Assembly (NCBI GenBank): GCA_020544565.1
Contig: CP078014.1
Location: 1,703,874-1,767,873 of the forward strand
Reading direction: 5' to 3'
Source: Bradyrhizobiaceae bacterium
Lineage (GTDB): Bacteria > Pseudomonadota > Alphaproteobacteria > Rhizobiales > Xanthobacteraceae
Length of the DNA: 64,000 bases
Under the pieces are notes generated by a model. That model saw nothing but the letters and a program-made list of their open reading frames with translations. It had not been told where the DNA came from and searched no databases. The position numbers and the translations under genes were made by a program. Of the stretch, positions 52,280 through 60,759 are shown one piece after another (the stretch's first letter is position 1; each line of letters begins with the position of its first letter).

Positions 52280-53739
52280 CCCTGAGCCGTGGCCGCAATG
52301 CCCTCGCCGATGCGATCCGTCATAAAACCGAAGAACGGATTCCAGGTGGCGCGCAGCAACGAATCCAGGCTGACGATCAAGACATTCCGCTCGCCGCGCG
52401 GCGCCAGCGTCCCGAGACTGAGGCCGAAATTATCGGCCGGATCGGGCTTGCCGCCGTACAGGCCATCGCTCGCGGGGAACGGCACCGCCACATGCGACAG
52501 CGAATAAAATCCGGGCGGATAGGACAGCCCGAGCGGGCGCGCGGTCTCGGCGTCGCGGCCCGCCTCCCTGATCCTTTCGACCATCGCCTCGCTCCTGTCG
52601 TCGGCGTTGGTGATCACGGTGAGCCTGTAGCGCTGCAGCCCGGTCGGCAAAATCCGGCTCAACGCCGCGTCGGCGCTGTCGCGCAGCAGCGGGCCGAACT
52701 TCGCGGTGCGGTTGATGTCGAACAGCACCAGTTCGCTGCCATTGGCGGGAAGATGCGCATAGAGCGCGGTGATCACCGCGCGCGTCGAGACGGTGAAATC
52801 CATCACCGACTGGAAGGTGAGGACCGGCGGCAGGTCCGCCAGCTTGCCGTCTCGGGCGGCGCGCTCGATCCGCTGCTGCAAAGCCTGTGTCAACAGATGC
52901 GACTGGCGCGCGGCGTTGACCGGAAACGAGTTGTACTTGAACGGATTGAACTCCGGAATGATGTCGAGCCACGCCGCCTTGGCGAAGGCCGGGAACAACG
53001 CCGGCAGACCCGCCAGTCCGGCGAACCGCGCGAAACGCGTGACGCCGATCATCGGCGACAGCAGAACCACGCGGTCCGGCCGGGCCAGCGTGCCATCGCC
53101 GAGGGAATCGAGCGCGTACATCAGCGCCAGCGCGCCGCCATTGGAATAGCCGACGAGATGCAGCGGCACCGACGACCCGGCGGCCTGACGCGCCTCCCGC
53201 ACCGCGAGGCGGGTGGCCGCCAGCCAGTCGTCCCAGTGCACGTCGGTCAACGCGGCGGGGACGGTGCCATGCGCCGGCATCCGGGGCACCACCGCCACGA
53301 AGCCGCGGTCGCGATAGAACTTCGCGACATGGCGCATGCTGTAGGGGGCGTCGGTCAGCCCGTGCAGCAGGACCACCGCGCCTTTGGGCGGCCCTTCCGG
53401 CTGCAGCACGAACGAGCGGTTGAAGTCCTGCGCGAAGCGCCCCGGATAGACCGGGCTGCCATCGAAATAGCGATTGACCGGAACCCGCTCGTCCGGGCCG
53501 AGCTTTTGCGTCACCTCGCGGCGGACGTCCTCGAACAGCGCGGCTTCGGACGCCAGATATTGCCGCCAGTCGGCCTTGTCCAAGGCGGCGGCCCGGGCCT
53601 CGTGCGGCACATAGGTGTGCCATGGCTCAAGCGGCAGTCCGGTCTGGCTGTCGTAGATGCGCACCGCGAACAGCGTCAGCAGGACCGCGACCACCAGCCC
53701 CGCCAGAATCTTCACGCCCTTGAGCACCCGCGCCACCAC
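52267..53739 (-). CDS. Membrane-anchored alpha/beta hydrolase
   Basis: 490 residues. The N-terminus has a membrane segment (ILAGLVVAVLLTLFAV). The alpha/beta hydrolase core begins near residue 120 with GAVVLLHGLTDAPYSMRHVA (oxyanion region), and the nucleophile serine lies in HLVGYSNGGALAL near residue 195. The start is a GTG. The acid and histidine are probably in the C-terminal part, SLSHVAVPF being a candidate. Substrate unknown; the length and the SNGG motif resemble lysophospholipase or esterase-like proteins. It is convergent with ccoS and stands alone. Confidence 0.82.
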   Translation of the reverse strand: MVARVLKGVKILAGLVVAVLLTLFAVRIYDSQTGLPLEPWHTYVPHEARAAALDKADWRQYLASEAALFEDVRREVTQKLGPDERVPVNRYFDGSPVYPGRFAQDFNRSFVLQPEGPPKGAVVLLHGLTDAPYSMRHVAKFYRDRGFVAVVPRMPAHGTVPAALTDVHWDDWLAATRLAVREARQAAGSSVPLHLVGYSNGGALALMYALDSLGDGTLARPDRVVLLSPMIGVTRFARFAGLAGLPALFPAFAKAAWLDIIPEFNPFKYNSFPVNAARQSHLLTQALQQRIERAARDGKLADLPPVLTFQSVMDFTVSTRAVITALYAHLPANGSELVLFDINRTAKFGPLLRDSADAALSRILPTGLQRYRLTVITNADDRSEAMVERIREAGRDAETARPLGLSYPPGFYSLSHVAVPFPASDGLYGGKPDPADNFGLSLGTLAPRGERNVLIVSLDSLLRATWNPFFGFMTDRIGEGIAATAQGPRR

Positions 53740-54089
53740 CCTGCTTGAACCGGTCCCGGAGAAAGGGCGAACGGCGGGATACCCGCCGGGAGCGCCCCCG
53801 CATACCGTCTCCTATAGCCGCAAAACGGCGGCGATCCAGCGCCATATCAGCGATCCCGCCGGCCTCCGGGCCGGCCGTAAACGACTTTGGCAGAAGCGCG
53901 GGGTGCCCCCGCGCTATCGCAGATAAGGCCTCACCGCATAGGCCGGCGTCATTCCGTCGACAATGATCGTTCGCAGGGGGTAGACCTCGGCGCGTCGCCG
54001 CTCTATATCGGGCGCGCGCAATCGATTTGCCGACGTGGACGACGATCCGCCACGGCTAGAGCACGGGCCGGATCGGGTCCGCGCGCGAT
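53740..54089. other. 350-bp gap before the tRNA, no gene seen
   Basis: Open frames here lack family features. A strong hairpin, AGCGCGGGG-TGC-CCCCGCGCT (53895-53915), is present without a T run. The promoters for the hydrolase gene (minus strand) and the tRNA (plus strand) should lie here. Confidence 0.5.
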
Positions 54090-54163
54090 TGGGGAATGGT
54101 GTAACGGTAGCACAACAGACTCTGACTCTGTTTGTCTTGGTTCGAATCCAGGTTCCCCAGCCA
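54090..54163 (+). tRNA. tRNA-Gln (anticodon CTG)
   Basis: The acceptor stem TGGGGAA pairs with TTCCCCA, and the discriminator G is followed by genome-encoded CCA at 54161-54163. The D arm, the anticodon stem ACAGA/TCTGT with loop CTCTGAC (anticodon CTG), and the T arm GGTTCGAATCC are all visible. It is a complete cloverleaf; the CTG anticodon reads the CAG glutamine codon. It is a single gene with no tRNA neighbour. Confidence 0.95.
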
Positions 54164-54481
54164 GCCGCGATAGCGCGGCCCTCCTTCCGAGCCACCCCCT
54201 TCCCACCCTCAAGGCTCCAGCTCCGACAACGCTCTGCGGCGTCAAACATTTCCCATGGTAAACAACGGGTTAGCCGGCTGATCGGGTGACCCAAGCGTGC
54301 GGTCGGATAAAAATACCCCTTTGGCCACGCATAGTTAGCCGCCACCGTCCTCCGATGCCGCGCCAGCGCGCGCTCCAAAGGCCGGAAAATGGCTGCAAAG
54401 TCGTTCAGCCGCTTAACAGTTTGTGCAGCCGGGCTTTGCATAGTCGGAATAATTCTGGATGCAGGCAGGTCAGAGCCCGAG
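54164..54481. other. Gap between tRNA-Gln and the HerA-like gene
   Basis: About 318 bp. The frame of the downstream gene is open from 54389, but I place the gene start later. No repeat, att-like duplication of the tRNA end, or terminator with a T run is evident. Confidence 0.45.
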
Positions 54482-56242
54482 ATGTTGGCGTCGTCGTTGC
54501 AAACCCGATCAATGGGCCGCGTGATTTCCGTGCGCGGCTCGCTGGCCCGCATCGGGCTGATGGCGGCGGGCGCGGCGTCCGACGGCAGCATCAACGCCAC
54601 CGTCGGCCAGTTCTTCGGCATCCGGACCGCGAAAAGCACCCTGGTGGCCATGATCACCGAAGTGAGCCGCGAAAACCTGCCGGCCGCCAGCGACTATGTC
54701 GCCGTGGCGGCGGTCGATCTTCTCGGCGAAATCGGCGAAGGCCCGGCCGGCCGTTTCCAGCGCGGCATCACCGGCTATCCGTCCATCGGCGATCCGGTCG
54801 ATCTGCTGAGCCACCAGCAATTGCACACGGTCTATGCGCCCACGCGCGCCGACCAAATCCCCATCGGCACCCTGCAACAGGATCCGTCCGTCGCGACCTG
54901 CATCGATATCGAGGAGATGCTGAGCAAGCACTTCGCGGTGCTCGGCTCCACCGGCGTCGGCAAATCCACCGGCGTCTCGCTGCTGCTGAACGAAATCCTC
55001 ATCGCGCGACCAGCACTGCGGGTGTTCCTGCTCGACGTCCACAACGAATATGGCCGCTGCTTCGGCGACAAGGCCGTAGTGCTCAATCCGCGCAACCTGA
55101 AACTGCCGTTCTGGCTTTTCAACTTCGAGGAATTCGTCGACGTCATCTTCGGCGGCCGCCCCGGCGTCCCCGAGGAGCTCGAGGTCCTGGTCGAACTCAT
55201 CCCGATGGCGAAGGGGCTGTACACGCAGTACCAGAATGCGGACCGCGCCGGCCTGCGGCGGCTCGATGCCAAGACCCCCGCCTATACGGCCGACACGCCG
55301 GTGCCCTACCGGCTTGTCGATCTCATTTCGCTCATCGACCAGCGCATGGGCAAGCTGGAGAACCGCTCCTCGCGCATCGTCTATCACCGGCTCATCATGC
55401 GCATCGAAACGGTGAAGAACGATCCACGCTACGCTTTCATGTTCGAGAACGCCAATGTCGGCGGCGACACCATGGCGGAGGTCATCAGCCTGCTGTTCCG
55501 CCTGCCCGCCAACGGGCGGCCGATGACGGTGATGCAACTGGCCGGCCTGCCGGTAGAGGTGGTGGATTCGGTCGTCTCCGTGCTGTGTCGCATGGCATTC
55601 GATTTCGGATTGTGGAGCGACGGCGCGTCGCCGATGCTGTTCGTCTGCGAGGAAGCCCACCGCTACGCTTCCGCCGACCGCACCACCGGCTTCGGGCCGA
55701 CCCGCAAGGCGGTGTCGCGCATCGCCAAGGAAGGCCGCAAATACGGCGTCTATCTCGCGCTGATCACGCAACGCCCGGCGGAGCTCGACGCCACCATCAT
55801 CTCCCAATGCAACACGCTGTTCGCCATGCGCCTCGCCAACGAACGCGACCAGGAACTGTTGCGCTCGGCGGTCTCCGACGCCGCGGCCAATCTGCTGTCG
55901 TTCGTCCCCTCGCTCGGGACGCGCGAGGTGCTGGCCTTCGGCGAAGGCGTCGCGCTGCCGACCCGCCTGCGCTTCAAGGAAGTCCCGGTGCATCAGCGCC
56001 CGCGCAGCGAATCGACCGTCGCCACCACGCCATCGACCCATAACGGCCACGACATCGGCTTCGTGAGTTCGGTGGTGGATCGCTGGCGCGGCGCAACCGT
56101 GCACCGCGAGACCCCGAACGATCCGGTGTTCGAGCGCCCGGCCGAATGGTCGGCACCGCGCATGCCGGAAGCACCGATGCTGCAACCTTCGCTCGGCCTC
56201 GATCCGGACCGCTTCTCGGTGCTCAAGAAGCCGCTGCGCTGA
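54482..56242 (+). CDS. HerA-like hexameric DNA-translocating ATPase (DUF87)
   Basis: 586 residues from 54482; an ATG at 54389 would add 31 residues of hydrophobic character not expected in the family, and 54512 (MGRVISVRG) is also possible. The N-terminal HAS barrel (GRVISVRGSLARIGL) precedes the ATPase domain with Walker A AVLGSTGVGKSTGVS (near residue 160), Walker B MLFVCEEAHRY (near 400) and the arginine-rich KAVSRIAKEGRKYGVYLALITQRP sensor region. HerA proteins work with the nuclease NurA in DNA end processing, but no nurA gene is adjacent. Here it is a stand-alone plus-strand gene. Confidence 0.85.
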   Translation: MLASSLQTRSMGRVISVRGSLARIGLMAAGAASDGSINATVGQFFGIRTAKSTLVAMITEVSRENLPAASDYVAVAAVDLLGEIGEGPAGRFQRGITGYPSIGDPVDLLSHQQLHTVYAPTRADQIPIGTLQQDPSVATCIDIEEMLSKHFAVLGSTGVGKSTGVSLLLNEILIARPALRVFLLDVHNEYGRCFGDKAVVLNPRNLKLPFWLFNFEEFVDVIFGGRPGVPEELEVLVELIPMAKGLYTQYQNADRAGLRRLDAKTPAYTADTPVPYRLVDLISLIDQRMGKLENRSSRIVYHRLIMRIETVKNDPRYAFMFENANVGGDTMAEVISLLFRLPANGRPMTVMQLAGLPVEVVDSVVSVLCRMAFDFGLWSDGASPMLFVCEEAHRYASADRTTGFGPTRKAVSRIAKEGRKYGVYLALITQRPAELDATIISQCNTLFAMRLANERDQELLRSAVSDAAANLLSFVPSLGTREVLAFGEGVALPTRLRFKEVPVHQRPRSESTVATTPSTHNGHDIGFVSSVVDRWRGATVHRETPNDPVFERPAEWSAPRMPEAPMLQPSLGLDPDRFSVLKKPLR

Positions 56243-56346
56243 CGCGACAACCGGGCGCGGGGCTGCCGTGCCGCGCCGGGCGCTTTGCGCGGACAGCGTC
56301 TTCTTCTATGGTCGGGCGAGTTCCATCACAACGCCGGATCCGCCAC

Positions 56347-56928
56347 ATGACCCCGCCTCCCATCAGCCGCTTTCCCGTTCCCGCATTGAACACACTGCCG
56401 GACGACATCCGCACCCGCATTCTCGGCGTGCAGGAGAAATCCGGCTTCGTGCCCAACGTCTTTCTGGCGCTGGCCGCGCGGCCGGACGAGTTCAGGGCCT
56501 TCTTCGCCTATAACGACGCGCTGATGGAAAAGGACAGCGGCGTCAGCAAGGCCGAACGCGAGATGATCGTGGTCGCGACCAGCGCCGCCAACCAGTGCCA
56601 CTATTGCGTGGTGTCGCACGGCGCCATCCTGCGCATCCGCGCCAAGAACCCGCTGATCGCCGACCAGATCGCCAACAACTACCGCAAGGCCGACATCACG
56701 CCGCGCCAGCGCGCCATGCTCGATTTCGCCGTCAAGGTCTGCCAGGAAGCGCAGAAGACCTCGCCGCAGGATTTCGAGGTGCTGCGCAGCCACGGCTTCA
56801 GCGACGACGACATCTGGGACATCGCCGCCATCGCCGCCTTCTTCGCGCTGTCGAACCGCATGGCCAGCGTCACCGACATGCGGCCCAACGACGAATTCTA
56901 TATGATGGGCCGGGTGCCGAAGGCATAA
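56347..56928 (+). CDS. Peroxidase-related protein of the AhpD/CMD family
   Basis: 193 residues, all helical. The CxxC-type redox site with a downstream histidine, ANQCHYCVVSHGAIL, is near residue 85, the AhpD-like signature. The start MTPPPISRFPVPALNTLPDD and the ending DEFYMMGRVPKA fit the uncharacterised peroxidase-related subfamily (TIGR01926 type). It likely has alkylhydroperoxidase or disulfide reductase activity. It lies 104 bp after the HerA-like gene and 19 bp before the MgtC-like gene. Confidence 0.85.
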   Translation: MTPPPISRFPVPALNTLPDDIRTRILGVQEKSGFVPNVFLALAARPDEFRAFFAYNDALMEKDSGVSKAEREMIVVATSAANQCHYCVVSHGAILRIRAKNPLIADQIANNYRKADITPRQRAMLDFAVKVCQEAQKTSPQDFEVLRSHGFSDDDIWDIAAIAAFFALSNRMASVTDMRPNDEFYMMGRVPKA

Positions 56929-56947
56929 GCCGGCGATCCGGGAGACG

Positions 56948-57424
56948 ATGGCGTTGCTCGACTGGTGGGACATTGTGCTCAGGCTCGGCGTCGCCACCGT
57001 GGCGTCGGGAGCCATCGGTCTCAACCGCGACCTGCACGGCAAGCCGATCGGCGTGCGCACCCTGGGCATCGTCGGCCTCGCCACCTCGCTTGTGGTCCTG
57101 ACATCCAACCCCGCCGCCCTCGAGGCCGGCCTGATGTCGGACGCGACCAGCCGGGTGATTCAGGGCATTCTCACCGGCATCGGCTTTCTCGGCGCCGGCG
57201 TGATCATCCATTCCGAGCAAGGCAAGATCCGGGGGCTGACCAGCGCCGCCTGCGTCTGGCTCACCGCCTGCATCGGCGTCATGTGCGGCCTCGGCCACTG
57301 GCGGCTCGTCATCGTCGCCGTGGGACTCACGCTCGGACTGCTGGTTTTCGGCGGCCGGCTCGAGCGGGCGATGCATCGCCTCGTCGGCGGCAAGCCGCCG
57401 GACGACGACCCGCCGCACGACTGA
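56948..57424 (+). CDS. MgtC/SapB family membrane protein
   Basis: 158 residues, four or five membrane segments. ASGAIGLNRDLHGKPIGVRTL and TGIGFLGAGVIIHSEQGKIRGLTSAA are the MgtC/SapB signatures; the last includes the conserved acid and the GLTSAA motif. The long C-terminal cytoplasmic domain of virulence MgtC is missing, so it is a short SapB-type form. No magnesium-sensing leader is visible, and the gene follows the AhpD-like gene closely, so it may be in that operon. It overlaps nothing and ends next to the convergent ParB-like gene. Confidence 0.86.
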   Translation: MALLDWWDIVLRLGVATVASGAIGLNRDLHGKPIGVRTLGIVGLATSLVVLTSNPAALEAGLMSDATSRVIQGILTGIGFLGAGVIIHSEQGKIRGLTSAACVWLTACIGVMCGLGHWRLVIVAVGLTLGLLVFGGRLERAMHRLVGGKPPDDDPPHD

Positions 57425-58048
57425 TCAGTCCTCGTCCGCCGGCCCGCACCAGCCCGGCAGGTAGATCGCGCCCTTGCTCTTGGCGAGCGACAGCGCCTGC
57501 TCGACGGCTTCCGCGAAATCGGCCTCCACGATCTTGCGCGACAGGCGCCGACGCAGAAAATCCGCCCAGAGAAATTCGCTGAACGGCGTCGTGTCCTTGG
57601 CGAAGCCGCCGACGCGGCGCAGTTCGCCGGCCAGACTGCGGAACGGATCGTCCTTCAGTCCGGTGACGGTTTTCGGCAGGTCGCTGTAATCGCGCCGCTG
57701 GCCCTTGGCGTCGTAGGGATAGACCCAGCGGTGATTGTCGAGCACGATCCAGAACGCCTTTTTGTCCACCATGGTCAGGTCGGCCACCACCGAAACCAGG
57801 ACCTCCTCCTCGCCCTCGTCGTGAAGGGCGCGCGCCAGATGATGATGGTCGATCACATAGTTCCGGTTGTCCGGGCCGACGACCACCGGGATCATGTGCG
57901 TCCCGAGCAGTTCGGCGCGCTTCTTGTCCTTGTGGGCGCGCCAGCGCTGGCGCTTTTCCGTGACTTCCCGCAGGCCGACGGTCATCTGGGTCGGGCGCAG
58001 AGACAGGATCGTCACCGGCTTCAAGACCGGCTCTCGTCGGGTGGTCAT
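57425..58048 (-). CDS. ParB-like nuclease domain protein (ParBc_2 type)
   Basis: 207 residues. The N-terminal part, VTILSLRPTQMTVGLREVTEK, then HMIPVVVGPDNRNYVIDHHHLARAL, matches the ParB-like domain with the histidine cluster DHHHLARAL in place of the GERR motif of chromosomal ParB. The helix-turn-helix of true ParB is missing. Members are found alone in many alphaproteobacteria; the function is not established. It is convergent with the MgtC-like gene, the stops being adjacent. Confidence 0.8.
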   Translation of the reverse strand: MTTRREPVLKPVTILSLRPTQMTVGLREVTEKRQRWRAHKDKKRAELLGTHMIPVVVGPDNRNYVIDHHHLARALHDEGEEEVLVSVVADLTMVDKKAFWIVLDNHRWVYPYDAKGQRRDYSDLPKTVTGLKDDPFRSLAGELRRVGGFAKDTTPFSEFLWADFLRRRLSRKIVEADFAEAVEQALSLAKSKGAIYLPGWCGPADED

Positions 58049-58289
58049 CGCAAGATACTCCGGTCCATGGGGTTCGCATGCTAAGCTGAAGGCCGCACCC
58101 GCGGGCGGCGTGGGGCCATCACATTCCGGGCATCGGAAGGTGATCCGTCGTCATGACAGAGGTCGTCCGTTCCGCTCCCCGTGCGGCGGCGCAGCGGCAA
58201 CTTCTTTTCTCCAAGACAGCTTCGGCCGGCATGTTAAAGTGCCGGCACGATCCGCAGACCCCGTCAAAGATGATCACGCAGCGAGCCCC

Positions 58290-58619
58290 ATGACCGACGG
58301 CGACCACCGGGTGCTGAAATTCCGCCCGCGCACGGCGGACCGGCCGCCTGCCGCCGTCAGAAACCAGGCAGGCCAGTCGAGCCGGCTCGCGCCGGACCTG
58401 TCGCACTACGCGCAAGCCCGGGAAAGCGACGACGACTATCGTCACCGCATGATCGCCAACACCGCCGCGATCGTCTTTACCGCCGCCCTCACCGGGGCCG
58501 GCATCTGGCTCGCAGTGACCCTCGCCAACCTGCGCAACACCCAGGACTGCGTCCTGATGGGGCGGCGCGACTGCGGACATATTTCGGCGCAGGGCACCGA
58601 CCCGATCCGCCACAACTGA
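58290..58619 (+). CDS. Small single-pass membrane protein, uncharacterised
   Basis: 109 residues. An N-terminal charged, proline-rich cytoplasmic region is followed by one membrane segment (NTAAIVFTAALTGAGIWLAVTLA) and a short tail with two cysteines, CVLMGRRDC. The start at 58290 (MTDGDHRVLKFRPR) is the first good ATG in frame. It precedes acpXL by 161 bp on the same strand. I recognise no family; similar short proteins with VLKFRPR-like starts occur in Bradyrhizobium relatives. Confidence 0.65.
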   Translation: MTDGDHRVLKFRPRTADRPPAAVRNQAGQSSRLAPDLSHYAQARESDDDYRHRMIANTAAIVFTAALTGAGIWLAVTLANLRNTQDCVLMGRRDCGHISAQGTDPIRHN

Positions 58620-58780
58620 GAGGCCCGGAACCGGCCGTTTCGGGAACCGCAGCGCCATTGAACTCGGGGCACCGCTCCGATATACGGGGATTCAACCCGT
58701 CTTGGGCAGAGGTGGCCTAGCCTCCCAGCCTGCGTGCGCCGCAAATTCGGCGCTTACCTCATATATCTCAAGGGCTTAGC

Positions 58781-59062
58781 ATGTCTTCCACATTCGATCA
58801 GGTCGCCACGATCATTGCCGAAACGTGCGATATCCCCCGCGACACGATCACCCCCGAGAGCCACGCCATCGACGATCTGGGCATCGACAGCCTGGACTTC
58901 CTCGATATCGCTTTCGCCATCGACAAGGCATTCGGCATCAAGCTGCCGCTGGAAAAGTGGACCCAGGAGGTCAACGACGGCAAGGCCACCACCGAGCAAT
59001 ATTTCGTCCTGAAGAACCTCAGCGCGCGCATCGACGAGCTGGTCGCCGCCAAGGGCGCCTGA
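58781..59062 (+). CDS. acpXL: Acyl carrier protein AcpXL
   Basis: 93 residues. The phosphopantetheine serine is in [19 protein letters not shown] near residue 37, and the C-terminal extension [20 protein letters not shown] is diagnostic of AcpXL. AcpXL carries the 27-hydroxyoctacosanoic-type very-long-chain acyl group added to lipid A of Rhizobiales. It is the first gene of the acpXL-fabZXL-fabF2XL-fabF1XL-adhXL-lpxXL cluster. Confidence 0.95.
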   Translation: MSSTFDQVATIIAETCDIPRDTITPESHAIDDLGIDSLDFLDIAFAIDKAFGIKLPLEKWTQEVNDGKATTEQYFVLKNLSARIDELVAAKGA

Positions 59063-59073
59063 CGCGCCCGGCC

Positions 59074-59547
59074 ATGCATCTCGAATACTTCCAGTTGATC
59101 GACCGTATCGCCGACCTCGACACCGGCGAACGGACCATCACGGTCGAAGCGCAGGTGCCGCAGACCAGCACGATCTTCGAAGGGCACTTCCCTGGCCATC
59201 CGCTGATGCCGGGCGTGCTGCTGATCGAGGCGATGGCGCAGACCTCGGGCTGGCTGCTGATCGCGCTGTTGGGGTTCGAGCGCATGCCGTTTCTGGCCGC
59301 CGTCAAGGAAGCCAAGATGCGCGACTTCGTCACCCCGGGCCAGCTTCTGACCATCGACGCCAACGTCGTGCACGAAGGCTCCGGATTTGCGGTGACCGAA
59401 GCCAGGATCCGCGCCGACGGCAAGCTCAAGTGCAACGCGACCCTGACCTTCCGCCACACCCCCTTCCCCCATCCCGACATGCGCGGACACATGGAAGCGG
59501 TGGCGACCCGCATCGGATTTCCACGACAGGCGATCGACCATGGCTGA
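59074..59547 (+). CDS. fabZXL: 3-hydroxyacyl-ACP dehydratase FabZXL-like
   Basis: 157 residues, hotdog fold. The catalytic histidine and glutamate are in EGHFPGHPLMPGVLLIEAMA. It dehydrates 3-hydroxyacyl-AcpXL during very-long-chain synthesis. It lies 11 bp after acpXL and its stop overlaps the next gene by 8 bp. Confidence 0.92.
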   Translation: MHLEYFQLIDRIADLDTGERTITVEAQVPQTSTIFEGHFPGHPLMPGVLLIEAMAQTSGWLLIALLGFERMPFLAAVKEAKMRDFVTPGQLLTIDANVVHEGSGFAVTEARIRADGKLKCNATLTFRHTPFPHPDMRGHMEAVATRIGFPRQAIDHG

Positions 59548-60742
59548 GGTCCCTTCATTGTCCGGCACGCCCCGCGAAGCCTGGATCACCGGCATCGGCC
59601 TCGCGTCCTCGCTCGGCGAAGGGCTGGACGCGCATTGGGACGCCCTCAACGCCGGCCGGATCAACGTGGATGAAGCGGGCTTTGCGCCCTACCTCGTCCA
59701 TCCGATGACCAAGGTCAGCTTCGACGCGCAGATCCCCAAAAAGGGCGACCAGCGCCAGATGGAAGCCTGGCAGCGCATCGGCACCTATACGGCGGGCCTC
59801 GCGCTCGATTCCGCGGGGATCAAGGGCAACACCGACATCCTGTCGCGCACCGACATGATCGTCGCGGCCGGCGGCGGCGAGCGCGACCTCGCGGTCGATT
59901 CCGCGATCCTCAACGACTTTGCGCAGGGCAACGCCGCGCCGGGCTTCCTCAACGAGCGGCTGATGAACGACCTGCGGCCGACGCTGTTCCTGGCGCAGCT
60001 CTCCAACCTGCTCGCCGGCAACATCGCCATCGTCCACGGCGTCACCGGCTCGTCGCGCACCTTCATGGGCGAGGAAGCCGCCGGCGTCGATGCCACGCGC
60101 ATCGCGCTGGCGCGGATCGCCGCCGGACAGAGCGACATCGCCCTCATCGGCGCGGCGCAGAACGGCGAGCGCAAGGATCTGCTGATGCTCTACGAGTTCA
60201 GCGATTTCAATCTCAAGGACAAGTTCGCGCCGGTGTGGCAGCGCGAGGGGCGCGGCTTCGCTCTCGGCTCCGGCGGCGCGTTTCTGGTGATCGAATCCAA
60301 GGAGCACGCGCAGGCGCGCGGCGCCAAGCCCTATGCGAAATTGTCGAACGTGATCGCCGACCACGCGCCGCGCAAGAACGCCGGCAGCGTCACCGCGACG
60401 CTCGACGCTCTGTGGTCGCGCCTCGGCCCGCTCGGTGCCGACAGCGCCATCATCACCGGAGCGACCGGCGCGGCACCCGTCACCGCCGAGGAACGCGCCT
60501 TCCTCGACAAGCATCGCGACATCCCGGTGCGGGCCACCGGTACGGCGTTCGGCCACGTCATGGAGGCGCAGTTTCCGCTGGGGATCGCGCTGGCGGCGCT
60601 GTCGCTGTCGCGTGGCGCTCTGTTCGCGCCGAACGATCCGGCGGGCGTCGAGATTGAAATGACCAAGCCGCCGTCCCAGATTGTCGTGGTCGGCGCCGGC
60701 CATTGGCGCGGCGAGGGCATGGCGCTGGTCGAAGCCATCTAG
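59540..60742 (+). CDS. fabF2XL: Beta-ketoacyl synthase-like protein FabF2XL, catalytic cysteine absent
   Basis: 400 residues, ketosynthase fold. Where active FabF has a cysteine in a TACATG-type motif, this protein reads VTGSSRTFMGEEAAG, with no cysteine. One active-site histidine region is kept, TGTAFGHVMEAQFPLG. It therefore resembles a chain-length factor partner of the next gene product rather than an independent synthase. The N-terminus and the GSGGAFLVIESKEHA segment are otherwise ketosynthase-like. It overlaps fabZXL by 8 bp and ends 17 bp before fabF1XL. Confidence 0.88.
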   Translation: MAEVPSLSGTPREAWITGIGLASSLGEGLDAHWDALNAGRINVDEAGFAPYLVHPMTKVSFDAQIPKKGDQRQMEAWQRIGTYTAGLALDSAGIKGNTDILSRTDMIVAAGGGERDLAVDSAILNDFAQGNAAPGFLNERLMNDLRPTLFLAQLSNLLAGNIAIVHGVTGSSRTFMGEEAAGVDATRIALARIAAGQSDIALIGAAQNGERKDLLMLYEFSDFNLKDKFAPVWQREGRGFALGSGGAFLVIESKEHAQARGAKPYAKLSNVIADHAPRKNAGSVTATLDALWSRLGPLGADSAIITGATGAAPVTAEERAFLDKHRDIPVRATGTAFGHVMEAQFPLGIALAALSLSRGALFAPNDPAGVEIEMTKPPSQIVVVGAGHWRGEGMALVEAI

Positions 60743-60759
60743 CGGACATTGGGGAGACG

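Noticed and set aside
54389..54481. N-terminal extension of the HerA-like protein beginning at 54389
   Set aside because: The 31 extra residues are hydrophobic and unlike HerA starts; the HAS barrel begins after 54512. The true start is uncertain.
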